NCBI GenBank assembly: GCA_965366365.1
Contig: CBDUEV010000007.1
Span: 1-64,000 of the forward strand
Direction: 5' to 3'
Source of the DNA: CBDUEV01 sp965366365
GTDB taxonomy: Bacteria > Actinomycetota > Acidimicrobiia > Spongiisociales > JAENVV01
Length of the DNA: 64,000 nucleotides
Part shown: piece after piece, positions 8,663-17,159 of the stretch
How positions within the stretch are numbered: position 1 is the stretch's first letter
Layout: each line of letters starts with the position of its first letter
Translations under genes and position numbers: made by a program
The notes under the pieces: model-generated
Databases searched by the model: none
What the model was told of the DNA's origin: nothing
What the model saw: only the letters and a program-made list of their open reading frames with translations

Positions 8663-9405
8663 TCGATCCGCAGCTGCATGCTGCGCTGGTCGCCGCCGCA
8701 CAGGCGGAGGGGCTGTTGGTGGCTTCCGATTACGACGGGACCCTCTCTCACCTGGTCGACGACCCATCCGCAGCCGTCCCCCATCGGGCCGCCATGGACG
8801 CTCTCTCGGATCTGGGTGGGCTCCCGGGTGTGGTGGCCGTGCTCATCTCCGGCCGGTCCCTCGAGGCGCTCGAACGCCTGGCGGGCAAACCGCCCCACGT
8901 CACTCTCATCGGCACTCACGGGGCCGAGAGCTCCGACTCCCGAACCGACCCGAACATCGCTCGCCTCATCGATTCCGTCGTCTCCGACCTCCTTGGTGTG
9001 GAGCTGGCCTTCGAGGGAACCCTGCTGGAGGAGAAGCCTGCCGGAGCGGCTCTCCACTACCGGCACGCCGCCGACCGGGACGGCGCCGCCGCTGCCGCGC
9101 GAGCGGTTGGAGAGCGCCACTCCGTCAAGACCATCAACGGGAAGATGGTTGTCGAATTGCTGGTCGGCGAGGGCGACAAGGGAACGGCCCTCGAGACGAT
9201 TCGAGTGGCATCCGGGGTCGAACGCATGGTCTTCTTCGGCGACGACACCACCGATGAGGATGTCTTTGTGGCCGCCCGGCCGGGTGACGTCACGGTCAAG
9301 GTGGGCACGGGATCGACGGCGGCTCTCTATCGCCTCGGGGACCCCGACGACGTGGGAGAGGCACTGGCCCTCCTCCTCGAAGTGCGTCAGTCCGTTGGCG
9401 GCTGA
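8659..9405 (+). CDS. otsB: Trehalose-6-phosphate phosphatase
   Basis: HAD-superfamily phosphatase that removes phosphate from trehalose-6-phosphate. Motif I is ASDYDGTLSHL (nucleophile Asp and second Asp), GTHGAE follows, EKPAGAALHYRHA belongs to the cap, and FFGDDTTDEDVF is motif IV binding Mg2+. ATG 8659 overlaps the otsA stop as ATGA and gives 248 residues; a longer in-frame start at 8623 lies inside otsA and is less likely. The 3' end overlaps the convergent TreS-maltokinase gene by 19 bp, leaving no room for a terminator. Confidence 0.95.
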   Translation: MIDPQLHAALVAAAQAEGLLVASDYDGTLSHLVDDPSAAVPHRAAMDALSDLGGLPGVVAVLISGRSLEALERLAGKPPHVTLIGTHGAESSDSRTDPNIARLIDSVVSDLLGVELAFEGTLLEEKPAGAALHYRHAADRDGAAAAARAVGERHSVKTINGKMVVELLVGEGDKGTALETIRVASGVERMVFFGDDTTDEDVFVAARPGDVTVKVGTGSTAALYRLGDPDDVGEALALLLEVRQSVGG

Positions 9406-12400
9406 CCGAGGCCCAGCAGCCGCTGCACCCCCGACATCGCCACCCCGATCCAGTCGGGACGATTGTCGAGCTCCCAATGCAGCTCGCGCAGCGAACGGGT
9501 CACCGCGTACGCCTCGAGCAGGGCATCGACGTGTTCGAGCTCGTTGGGGAGGGCGGCCGAGCCCTGCATGGTCTCGAGGTACACCCCCACAAACCGGGAG
9601 GATACGGTGGCAGACCACCAACCTGCCCATGCTGACGCCGATGCGTCCTCGTCGATCCGAAGAAGGGCGGCGCGGGCGGAGACGTAGTCGAGCGACCGAA
9701 TCATCTGCGCGACATCTCTGAGCGGGGTGGCCCGCAGGCGGCGTTCGCTCATGGGCTGGCTGTGGTCGCCGGAGAACTCGACGATGTAGAACGTGTCGTC
9801 CACGATCCGGAGGCCGTCGAGCCGGAAATCGCCGTTCACCCGGACCCGTTGACCTGCCATGGGTGTCCGGCGAATCGGATCGATACGTCCCAGAATCGAC
9901 GGCTCGGCATCCACGATCTCCTGGAGGGAGGCGGCGAGTTCGCCGTCGCGGCCGGCCAGTGACCGCCGGACCGCATCCAACTCCTGTCGAACTCTGGCCC
10001 GCAGGGACTGGTACAGCGACTGTTGATACAGCGCCGAGAAAGGCGAAGGATGCAGCTCGGGATCTTCGCTGAAGGCGCCCATGGCCAGATGGAACTCCCC
10101 CGTCATCCGACCCAACTGTTCCGCCTTCTCGAGGGCCGCACGCAGCTGCGGCGAAGACGGTTGCGGCCCTCCGCCTGCCCGCGCCCAGGAGTTGGGAGGA
10201 GGGAGAGGGGAAGGTTCCGAACCGGCCACGGTCTCGAGCCAGGACGAAACCAGTTCGAGCATGACCGCCCAGGCGTCCTCGCCCGGCGGCAGGGTCCGCT
10301 GCAGAACCCCCAGGGTCCACGAGTCACCCGATTGGTACTCGAGGGAACCGTAGATCTCGGACAGGTTGGAGAAGGCGGTTCGCTCCGTCAGGAACCGCCG
10401 AAGCTCCAGATCGGGATTCACTCCGGCTTCGATGCGGCGGAACAACTTGATGGTCAGGTCGGCGCCGAAGGTCACATAGCTCTCGCCCTCCCCCGTTTCG
10501 CTGACCAGGGCGGAAGCGCCCAGGAGAGCGAGGCTCTCCACGGGCGGGATGGACGCCGCCGGGTGACAGACGATCGCCCCTGCGCTGCCGAGCACGGTGC
10601 GCCCGGCGACCAGGTCGGCGAGCATCCTGGTTCTGAATGACGGATCCATCAGCGCGTCGAAGAGCACACCGGTCTCCTCGTCCCGACGCACCCTGGCCAC
10701 GATCGCCGTGTCCGGAAGGTCCAGATCGTCGCCGAATCGGAGGCCGACGGGAATCACATACCGCTCGTCCGGGCCGTTGGCGTACTCGACATCCAGCAGA
10801 GCAATCCACGTCGCCGGCCCGGCCTCGCCGGGATCGATCGGGATGGCGTCGAAGACGCTGGCCGCCATCCTCCTTCGGTACCGGCCCTGATACCAGGGTT
10901 GTCGTTCCACGTACTCCATCAGGTGTTCGTTGAGTGGCTGTCCTGGCTGGAACGCCTCATCCAGTGGGCCGTCCAGGATCAGCTCTCCGTCTCCGGCCCG
11001 GCTCTCGTGGACATCCGGCGTGATGGAGAACCAATAGAACCCGTAGGGACTGAGGGTGAGCAGATAGGGAAGGTCGCCGACCCCGGGAAACTCGGTGCGC
11101 CCCAGCAGCTCGATCAATTTCCATCCGGCGAATCGCCCCAGGTCCAGCTCCACGAACTGGGCGTGGCGGCTCAGGTTAGAGACCACCAGAATGGTCTCGC
11201 CTTCGCCTTCGCGCAGGTAGGCCAGTACGTGGGGGTTCTCCGGGGAGAGGAATTCGATCGTCCCCCGGCCGAAGACGGGGTGCCCAGCCCGGCGACCGAT
11301 CATCCGGCGGACCCACCACAGCAGCGAGTTGGGGTTGTGGTGTTGCGCCTCGACATTGACGGTCTCGTAATGGAACTGAGGGTCCACGACCACCGGCAGA
11401 TACAGGGATTGAGGATTGGCGTCGGAGAAGCCGGCGTTGCGATCGTTGCTCCATTGCATGGGGGTCCGCACACCGTCACGATCAGGAAGGAAGGTGTTGT
11501 CGCCCATCCCGATCTCGTCGCCGTAGTACAGGACTGGCGTGCCTGGGAGCGAGAAGAGGAGACTGAACAGCAGTTCGATCCGGCGTCGGTCGTTCTCGAT
11601 GAGGGGCGCCAGGCGGCGGCGAATGCCCAGGTTGAGTCGGGCTCGCCGATCGGGTGCATAGGTCCGCCACATGTAGTCACGTTCTTCCTCGGAGACCATC
11701 TCGAGGGTCAGCTCGTCGTGGTTTCTCAGGAAGATGGCCCACTGGGTGCCTTCGGGGATCGGCGGGGTCTGCTCGAGGATGTCGATGATGGGGAGCCGCG
11801 TTTCTCGTTCCAGCGCCAGGTAGAGACGCGGCATGAGAGGGAAGTGGAACGACATGTGACATTCGTCGCCGTCCCCGAAGTAGGCCACCGAGTCCTCAGG
11901 CCACTGGTTGGCCTCGGCCAGAAGCATCCGGTCGGTGTAGTTGGCGTCGACGTGGGCACGCAGGCGTTTCAGCTCCTGGTGTGTCTCGGGGAGGTTCTCG
12001 CCGTTGGTTCCCTCGCGTTCGAACAGGTAGGGGATGGCGTCGAGGCGGAGCCCATCCACCCCCAGTTCCAGCCAGAAGTCCAAGGCCTCGGTGACCGCCT
12101 CTCGGACGAGGGGGTTGTCGTAGTTCAGATCAGGCTGGTGCGAGAAGAAGCGGTGCCAGTAGTAGGCGCCCGCCACCGGATCCCACGCCCAGTTCGAGCT
12201 TTCGGTGTCCTGGAAGATGATCCGGACCTCTGAGTATCGGTCCGGCGTGTCGCTCCACACGTAGAAGTCCCGTTCGGGGCTCCCGGGTTCGGCGCGTCGA
12301 GCGCGCTGGAACCAGGGGTGTTGGTCCGAGGTGTGGTTGATGACGAGTTCGGTGATGACCCGCATGTTGCGGGAATGGGCCGCGTCCAGAAATGTGCGGA

Positions 12401-12665
12401 AGTCGTCGAGTGTTCCGTAGCTGGGATGCACATCGAAGTACTCGGCGATGTCGTAACCGTCATCTCGCAAAGGCGAGGGATAGAAGGGAAGCAGCCAGAT
12501 GGCCGTGACGCCGAGCCGGCTCAGATAGTCCAATCGCGAAGTCAGGCCGACGAAGTCGCCGATCCCGTCGCCGTTCGAGTCGGCAAATGCTCGGACGTGC
12601 ACTTCGTAGATGATGGCGTCGCGATACCAGTCTGGTGAAGAGTGGAGAGGTTGATGCGCAGTCAT
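9387..12665 (-). CDS. treS: Trehalose synthase-maltokinase fusion (kinase site altered)
   Basis: Residues about 1-560 are GH13 trehalose synthase, which interconverts trehalose and maltose: VHVRAFADSNGDGIGDF at the N-terminus, VINHTSDQH, DGLRLDAIPY (nucleophile Asp), LLAEANQWP (Glu), and LRNHDELTLEM (Asp). Residues about 600-1092 match the maltokinase (Mak/Pep2) type that makes maltose-1-phosphate for the GlgE glucan pathway; VERQPWYQGRYRRR resembles its N-cap. The expected HGDxHLGQ catalytic loop reads NGDFRLDG (944-951) and the expected DFEGEP metal loop reads EFSGDH (963-968), so kinase activity is doubtful. ATG 12665 is taken; TAGCAT lies 9 bases upstream. No glgE in the window. Confidence 0.93.
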   Translation of the reverse strand: MTAHQPLHSSPDWYRDAIIYEVHVRAFADSNGDGIGDFVGLTSRLDYLSRLGVTAIWLLPFYPSPLRDDGYDIAEYFDVHPSYGTLDDFRTFLDAAHSRNMRVITELVINHTSDQHPWFQRARRAEPGSPERDFYVWSDTPDRYSEVRIIFQDTESSNWAWDPVAGAYYWHRFFSHQPDLNYDNPLVREAVTEALDFWLELGVDGLRLDAIPYLFEREGTNGENLPETHQELKRLRAHVDANYTDRMLLAEANQWPEDSVAYFGDGDECHMSFHFPLMPRLYLALERETRLPIIDILEQTPPIPEGTQWAIFLRNHDELTLEMVSEEERDYMWRTYAPDRRARLNLGIRRRLAPLIENDRRRIELLFSLLFSLPGTPVLYYGDEIGMGDNTFLPDRDGVRTPMQWSNDRNAGFSDANPQSLYLPVVVDPQFHYETVNVEAQHHNPNSLLWWVRRMIGRRAGHPVFGRGTIEFLSPENPHVLAYLREGEGETILVVSNLSRHAQFVELDLGRFAGWKLIELLGRTEFPGVGDLPYLLTLSPYGFYWFSITPDVHESRAGDGELILDGPLDEAFQPGQPLNEHLMEYVERQPWYQGRYRRRMAASVFDAIPIDPGEAGPATWIALLDVEYANGPDERYVIPVGLRFGDDLDLPDTAIVARVRRDEETGVLFDALMDPSFRTRMLADLVAGRTVLGSAGAIVCHPAASIPPVESLALLGASALVSETGEGESYVTFGADLTIKLFRRIEAGVNPDLELRRFLTERTAFSNLSEIYGSLEYQSGDSWTLGVLQRTLPPGEDAWAVMLELVSSWLETVAGSEPSPLPPPNSWARAGGGPQPSSPQLRAALEKAEQLGRMTGEFHLAMGAFSEDPELHPSPFSALYQQSLYQSLRARVRQELDAVRRSLAGRDGELAASLQEIVDAEPSILGRIDPIRRTPMAGQRVRVNGDFRLDGLRIVDDTFYIVEFSGDHSQPMSERRLRATPLRDVAQMIRSLDYVSARAALLRIDEDASASAWAGWWSATVSSRFVGVYLETMQGSAALPNELEHVDALLEAYAVTRSLRELHWELDNRPDWIGVAMSGVQRLLGLGQPPTD

Positions 12666-12721
12666 GCGGTGCGGATGCTAGTGCTGTGCTCATCGCCCCT
12701 GCCGCCCGACAGGCAGGCAGG

Positions 12722-13141
12722 TCAGTCGCGCTCCGGCGGCCGCCGAAGCCTCTTGCGCTCGCTGGTCTGGCGCTTCTCATCGAGACGTTTCTGCCGCTGA
12801 GACCGGCTCGGCTTGGTCGGTTTGCGGGGAGTGGGCGGGATCATCGCCTCTCGCAGCTGCTGGGCGAGGCGTTTGCGAGCCAGCTGTCGATTGCGGAACT
12901 GGCTGCGGGACTCGTCCGCGATCACGGTGAGGACACCGTCACGGTGCCCCGTCTGCCGCAGCATCAGCCGGCGCAACCCCGACTCGAACACCTCGGATGC
13001 CGCGAGGTCGAAACGGAGTTCGGCGCGGCTGTGGGCTCGATTGGCGTGCTGTCCGCCCGGTCCTCCCGTGGGCCCGAACCTCCACTCCAGCTCGGCGGAC
13101 GGAATCACATGACGGGCGTCGACGGAGAGATCCTCAGCCAT
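12722..13141 (-). CDS. arfB: Ribosome-rescue hydrolase ArfB (YaeJ-type)
   Basis: Codon-independent peptidyl-tRNA hydrolase that releases peptides from ribosomes stalled at mRNA ends. It has the class I release-factor GGQ loop (GPTGGPGGQHANRAHSRAEL, about residues 29-48) and no codon-recognition domain. The C-terminal tail is strongly basic (RSQRQKRLDEKRQ, then ERKRLRR), the part that enters the empty mRNA channel in ArfB. 139 residues from ATG 13141 fits the family. The start overlaps the end of menE by 8 bp, so it is probably co-translated from the menE message, though nothing links it to menaquinone. Confidence 0.9.
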   Translation of the reverse strand: MAEDLSVDARHVIPSAELEWRFGPTGGPGGQHANRAHSRAELRFDLAASEVFESGLRRLMLRQTGHRDGVLTVIADESRSQFRNRQLARKRLAQQLREAMIPPTPRKPTKPSRSQRQKRLDEKRQTSERKRLRRPPERD

Positions 13142-14501
13142 CGGCCGCACCTGCCCACGCTCGGACCGCCGGGCGATCCACCTTCCCGAGTGCGTTCCTG
13201 GGAAGCGCCTCCACGAGAACCCACCGCTTGGGGATCTTGTAGCCGGCCAGCTGTTCCCGAAGGTGCGCCTCCAACTCGGCCGGCCGGCGTGAGGTGACTG
13301 CCACCGCCACCACCGCTTCACCCCACTCCGGATCGGGGACTCCGACAACGGCGGCCTCCTGCACGCCATCCAACTCCTCGAGAAGCGCTTCGACCTCACC
13401 TGGGACGACGTTCTCGCCGCCCGTGATTATGAGATCTCTCGTTCGTCCCAGCACGTGAAGATAACCCTCGCCGTCGAGCCACCCGAGGTCGCCGGTGGCC
13501 AGCCAGCCCGAGCGCGGCTTCTCACCCAGGTAGCGCCCCGACACCATGGGGCCGGCAACCTCGATCTCGCCGCCCGCCGCGATCCGGATGCGGGCGCCAT
13601 ACACGGGAAGGGCTCGGCGCCGTCGACTGTCACCGAGGGGTGCCGTTGCGATCTGAGAAGCGGTCTCGGTCATGCCGTATGTCGAGAGGACCGGCAATCC
13701 TGCCCGGGCGGCCGCCTCCAGGAGAGGGAGGCTGGTTGGTCCACCGCCGACGAGCACCGCCCGCAGCCCCGAGTAGGGGCCAGGATCGGCGGCGAGAAGC
13801 GGCCCGATCATGGATCCGACCAACGAGGCGAGAGTCACCTCGTGCAGGGCGGCGGCCGCCTCGGCCGGCTCGAACCTGGGGAGGAGGACCACCTCCGATC
13901 CCTGCCGAGCCGAACGCCAGAGTATCGAGGCGCCTCCCACATGAAAGAGCGGAAGGACGGCCAGCCAGCGGTCGGCCGCGCTGTGGCGAAGGTGTCTGGC
14001 AGAAGCCTCGGTCGAGGCGGCGAGGTTCCCCTGGGTCAAGATCACCCCCCGGGGTGACCCCGAGGTACCGGAGGTGAAGGCCACGACGGCTTCGTGCTCG
14101 TGGCGTAGGAGGGAGCCGGGGACGGCGACGGCCCGCGAGGATGGCGAGACGATCGTCCGTCCTCCAAAACCGTGGTCATGTTCGGCGGAGACAACGATCT
14201 CCACTCCGGCCTGGGCGAGCTGGGCCTCCAGCTCGGGCGGCGAGAGCCGCGTGTTGAGGAGGAGCAGCGTCGCCCCGGTGCGAGGAACCGCAAAGATGGC
14301 TTCCGTCGACCCGATGTCGTTGGTTGCCCACACCGCCACGATCTCGTCTTGGGCGGCCCCGGCTTCGCGGAGGGCTCCGGCCAGGCCGGCTGCCGCCTCA
14401 TCCACCTGCGCGAACGACCACGACCGTTCGGGCGTCGTGATGAAGGGAGCGTCCGGGGTGGAGGCGGCCGCCGCGGCGAGCCAGTCGGGATTGGAGTCCA
14501 T
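13134..14501 (-). CDS. menE: o-Succinylbenzoate-CoA ligase
   Basis: AMP-forming ligase activating o-succinylbenzoate with CoA for naphthoquinone ring closure. ANL-family motifs: the P-loop-like FTSGTSGSPRGVILTQGN (about 145-162), STYGMTETASQI (adenine site), GWLATGDLGWLDGEGYLHVLGR and the C-terminal PRNALGKVDRP with the catalytic Lys. At about 455 residues it is short like MenE rather than acetyl-CoA synthetase. A divergent menB neighbour supports the assignment. Start: ATG 14501 or GTG 14510; TACTGT at 14512-14517 favours a transcript beginning close to the ATG. Confidence 0.9.
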   Translation of the reverse strand: MDSNPDWLAAAAASTPDAPFITTPERSWSFAQVDEAAAGLAGALREAGAAQDEIVAVWATNDIGSTEAIFAVPRTGATLLLLNTRLSPPELEAQLAQAGVEIVVSAEHDHGFGGRTIVSPSSRAVAVPGSLLRHEHEAVVAFTSGTSGSPRGVILTQGNLAASTEASARHLRHSAADRWLAVLPLFHVGGASILWRSARQGSEVVLLPRFEPAEAAAALHEVTLASLVGSMIGPLLAADPGPYSGLRAVLVGGGPTSLPLLEAAARAGLPVLSTYGMTETASQIATAPLGDSRRRRALPVYGARIRIAAGGEIEVAGPMVSGRYLGEKPRSGWLATGDLGWLDGEGYLHVLGRTRDLIITGGENVVPGEVEALLEELDGVQEAAVVGVPDPEWGEAVVAVAVTSRRPAELEAHLREQLAGYKIPKRWVLVEALPRNALGKVDRPAVRAWAGAADG

Positions 14502-14543
14502 GTGGATCACTACAGTATCGACGTTGCCGATAGAGGGACACCC

Positions 14544-15434
14544 ATGGTCTCAGAACTGTTCGACCCCTCGGCGTGGAGTCTCGTCGAAGGATTCGAGTTC
14601 ACCGACATCACCTATCACCGCGCCCAGGGTCAAGGCACAGTGCGCATCGCCATCGACCGGCCGGACGTGCGTAACGCCTTCCGCCCCCACACCGTCGACG
14701 AGCTGTACCAGGCGCTGGACCACGCCCGGATGAGTTCGGACGTGGGTTGCGTGCTGCTCACCGGCAACGGGCCGTCGCCGAAGGATGGCGGGTGGGCGTT
14801 CTGCTCGGGAGGAGATCAGCGCATCCGCGGCGCCGACGGGTACCGGTATGAAGGCGCCGGCGGGGTCGACCCCGCCCGACTCGGACGACTTCACATCCTC
14901 GAGGTGCAGCGCCTGATCAGGTTCATGCCCAAGGTCGTCATCGCCGTCGTGCCCGGGTGGGCGGTCGGCGGCGGCCACAGCCTCCATGTAGTGTGCGATC
15001 TCACCCTGGCCAGCGCCGAGCACGCCATCTTCAAGCAGACCGATCCGGACGTGGCCAGCTTCGACTCCGGCTACGGCTCGGCCTACCTCGCCCGCCAGAT
15101 GGGCCAGAAACGCGCTCGAGAGTTGTTCTTCCTGGGGTTCGAATACTCGGCGGAAGAGGCGGTGGCGATGGGGATGGCCAATGCGGCTGTTCCCCATGCA
15201 GAACTCGAGCCGACCGCTCTCGAGTGGGGGCGCATCATCAACTCGAAGAGTCCGACGGCCATGAGAATGCTCAAATTCGGATTCAACATGCTCGACGACG
15301 GACTGGTCGGCCAGCAGATCTTCGCCGGCGAGGCCACCCGCCTCGGCTACGGCACAGCCGAGGCCCAGGAAGGTCGCGACGCCTTCCTGGAGAAACGCCC
15401 CCAGGACTACTCGGCCTTTCCGTGGCATTTCTGA
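14544..15434 (+). CDS. menB: 1,4-Dihydroxy-2-naphthoyl-CoA synthase
   Basis: Crotonase-fold enzyme closing the second ring of menaquinone from o-succinylbenzoyl-CoA. Diagnostic segments: RPDVRNAFRPHTVDEL, WAFCSGGDQRIRG (oxyanion hole), VPGWAVGGGHSLHVVCDLT, SFDSGYGSAYLARQMGQKRARE, and the C-terminal RPQDYSAFPWHF. Most MenB proteins I recall have SFDGGYGS, so the Ser here is a small variation. ATG 14544 gives 296 residues, normal for actinobacterial MenB; TAGAGG lies 7 bases before it. It is divergent from menE across a short promoter region and 4 bp from menA. Confidence 0.95.
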   Translation: MVSELFDPSAWSLVEGFEFTDITYHRAQGQGTVRIAIDRPDVRNAFRPHTVDELYQALDHARMSSDVGCVLLTGNGPSPKDGGWAFCSGGDQRIRGADGYRYEGAGGVDPARLGRLHILEVQRLIRFMPKVVIAVVPGWAVGGGHSLHVVCDLTLASAEHAIFKQTDPDVASFDSGYGSAYLARQMGQKRARELFFLGFEYSAEEAVAMGMANAAVPHAELEPTALEWGRIINSKSPTAMRMLKFGFNMLDDGLVGQQIFAGEATRLGYGTAEAQEGRDAFLEKRPQDYSAFPWHF

Positions 15435-15438
15435 GCCG

Positions 15439-16317
15439 GTGAACCTCACCCCGTGGATCCAGGCAGCCCGCCCGCACACGCTGTGGGCGGCGGTGGTGCC
15501 CGTGCTCGTGGGATCAGGCCTGGCTGCGGGCGACGGCGTGTTCCGGTGGGACGCCTTCGCGGCGGCGCTGGTGGCCTCGGTCGCCATCCAGGTGGCTGCC
15601 AATTTCGCCAACGACGTGTTCGATGCCCGCAAGGGTGCCGACACCGAAGATCGGATCGGCCCCACCCGGGTGGTGGCAGCGGGGATCCTGTCAGATCGAG
15701 CCGTATGGGTCGCCACATGGGTGGCGGTGGCGGTGGGCGCCCTGGCCGCCGTGTGGCTGATCGTCATCGCCGGATGGGTGGTGGCCGTCATCGGTGTCGT
15801 CTCGGTGGTGGCCATGCTCGGCTACGTCGGGGGTTCCAACCCCTATGGCTACCGGGGCCTCGGCGAGGTCTTCGTGTTCGTGTTCTTCGGGGTGGTGGCC
15901 ACGGTGGGCAGCCGGTATGTCCACGACATGTCCGCACCGCTCGATGCGTGGTTGTTGTCGATCCCGGTCGGGTTCCCGGTCACCGCCATCCTGGTCGCCA
16001 ACAACATCCGAGATCTGGAGACCGACGCCGCCGCCGGAAAGCGAACGCTGGCCGTCATGCTCGGTAGAGATCGCACCCGGAAGCTCTACGCCGGGCTCCT
16101 CTTGGGCACGTTCCTGGCGTTGGCCGTGTTCGCGGCGGGCGGTTGGGTTCCCACCGCCACCGCCATCGCCGTCTTCTGGGCGCCCGCCGCGGTGCCGTTG
16201 ATCCGCACGGTCTACACCGAGATCGCCGGGCCACCGCTCATCGGAGTCTTGAAGGGAACGGCCCGATTGGAGCTGCTGGTGGGGGTGTCGATGACCGTGG
16301 GGGCTGCCTTGGGTTGA
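15439..16317 (+). CDS. menA: 1,4-Dihydroxy-2-naphthoate polyprenyltransferase
   Basis: UbiA-family integral membrane enzyme attaching the isoprenoid tail to dihydroxynaphthoate. It has the first Asp-rich motif ANDVFDARKGADTED (about 54-68) and the second site NNIRDLETDAAAGKRTL (about 189-205), with eight or nine hydrophobic helices between and after. 292 residues, GTG start 4 bp after the menB stop, so the two are one operon. The spacing suggests that quinone ring formation and prenylation are expressed together. Confidence 0.93.
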   Translation: MNLTPWIQAARPHTLWAAVVPVLVGSGLAAGDGVFRWDAFAAALVASVAIQVAANFANDVFDARKGADTEDRIGPTRVVAAGILSDRAVWVATWVAVAVGALAAVWLIVIAGWVVAVIGVVSVVAMLGYVGGSNPYGYRGLGEVFVFVFFGVVATVGSRYVHDMSAPLDAWLLSIPVGFPVTAILVANNIRDLETDAAAGKRTLAVMLGRDRTRKLYAGLLLGTFLALAVFAAGGWVPTATAIAVFWAPAAVPLIRTVYTEIAGPPLIGVLKGTARLELLVGVSMTVGAALG

Positions 16318-16459
16318 GATACCGGAGGAAGGCCCGGAGGACGGTCCGGTAGACCGGCCTCTCCCGACGCTGAGCCAACGCTGAGGTTCTCCTTGGCCTG
16401 CAGCGAGTTCGGGTCGGCACGATGGGTGACGAGGCTACGTAGGCGGGAACGATTGCTCC

Positions 16460-16465
16460 TAGGGT
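16460..16465 (+). promoter_or_regulatory. -10 element (TAGGGT) for a leaderless regulator transcript
   Basis: TAGGGT is followed by exactly 7 bases and then ATG 16473, with no Shine-Dalgarno site. The rest of the 155-bp spacer (16318-16472) after menA shows nothing else I can support. Confidence 0.5.
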
Positions 16466-16472
16466 TCCAGAC

Positions 16473-17159
16473 ATGAGCGAACAACCGAAAGCCCGGATCC
16501 TGGTTGTCGACGACGAGCAGATGCTGCTCGACATGGTCGGCGATGCCTTGACGTTCGCCAACTACGCGGTGAGCGTCGCCGACAACGGTCTCGCCGCCCT
16601 CAGTGCGGTCCGTCGCGACCCGCCTGACCTGGTCATCCTGGACGTCAACATGCCCGAACCAGATGGCTTCCAGGTGGCCAGGAGCCTTCGAGTGACCCAT
16701 CCCGACTTGCCGGTGCTGTTTCTCACGGCGCGGTCCGATATCGAGGATCTGCGGGCTGGTTTCGAGTCTGGTGGCGACGATTACCTGACGAAGCCCTTCC
16801 GGCTCGAGGAGCTTCGGCTGCGAGTCGACGCTTTGCTGCGTCGATCCGGGTTCGGGCGGAGGTCCGCCGAGTTGTCCTGCGGCGATCTCACCATGAACGA
16901 TGCAGAGCATCGTGTGTTTCGTGGGGACGATGAGATCCTGCTCTCACCTGTCGAGTACCGCTTGCTGCATTACCTTCTCTCGCACCCCGGTCAGGTCTTG
17001 GAGCGGGGCCAGATCCTCGAGGCCGTGTGGGGATACGAGTACGGCGATTCTGTGATCGAGACCGCAATATCGCAGCTGCGCAAGAAGGTCGATGAGGGCA
17101 GAGCCAAGCTGATCCACACGGTGCGCGGGTTCGGATACACCTTGCGCCCCCCCGAGTGA
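16473..17159 (+). CDS. OmpR/PhoB-family response regulator
   Basis: 228 residues: receiver domain 9-122 (acidic pair in VVDDEQ, phospho-acceptor Asp in VILDVNMPEPDG, Thr in FLTAR, Lys in LTKPF) followed by a winged-helix DNA-binding domain with LLSHPGQVLERGQILEAVWGY and ETAISQLRKKVD as recognition segment. It should bind promoters when phosphorylated by the kinase encoded next, with which it overlaps by four bases. Similar to MprA/TcrA-type regulators, but the stimulus and targets are not visible. Confidence 0.95.
   Translation: MSEQPKARILVVDDEQMLLDMVGDALTFANYAVSVADNGLAALSAVRRDPPDLVILDVNMPEPDGFQVARSLRVTHPDLPVLFLTARSDIEDLRAGFESGGDDYLTKPFRLEELRLRVDALLRRSGFGRRSAELSCGDLTMNDAEHRVFRGDDEILLSPVEYRLLHYLLSHPGQVLERGQILEAVWGYEYGDSVIETAISQLRKKVDEGRAKLIHTVRGFGYTLRPPE

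Noticed and set aside
8344..10320. 658-codon minus-strand frame across otsA, otsB and the maltokinase end
   Set aside because: Crosses three confident genes in other frames and has no recognisable domain.
10899..12233. 444-codon plus-strand frame inside TreS
   Set aside because: Antisense shadow of the GH13 motifs.
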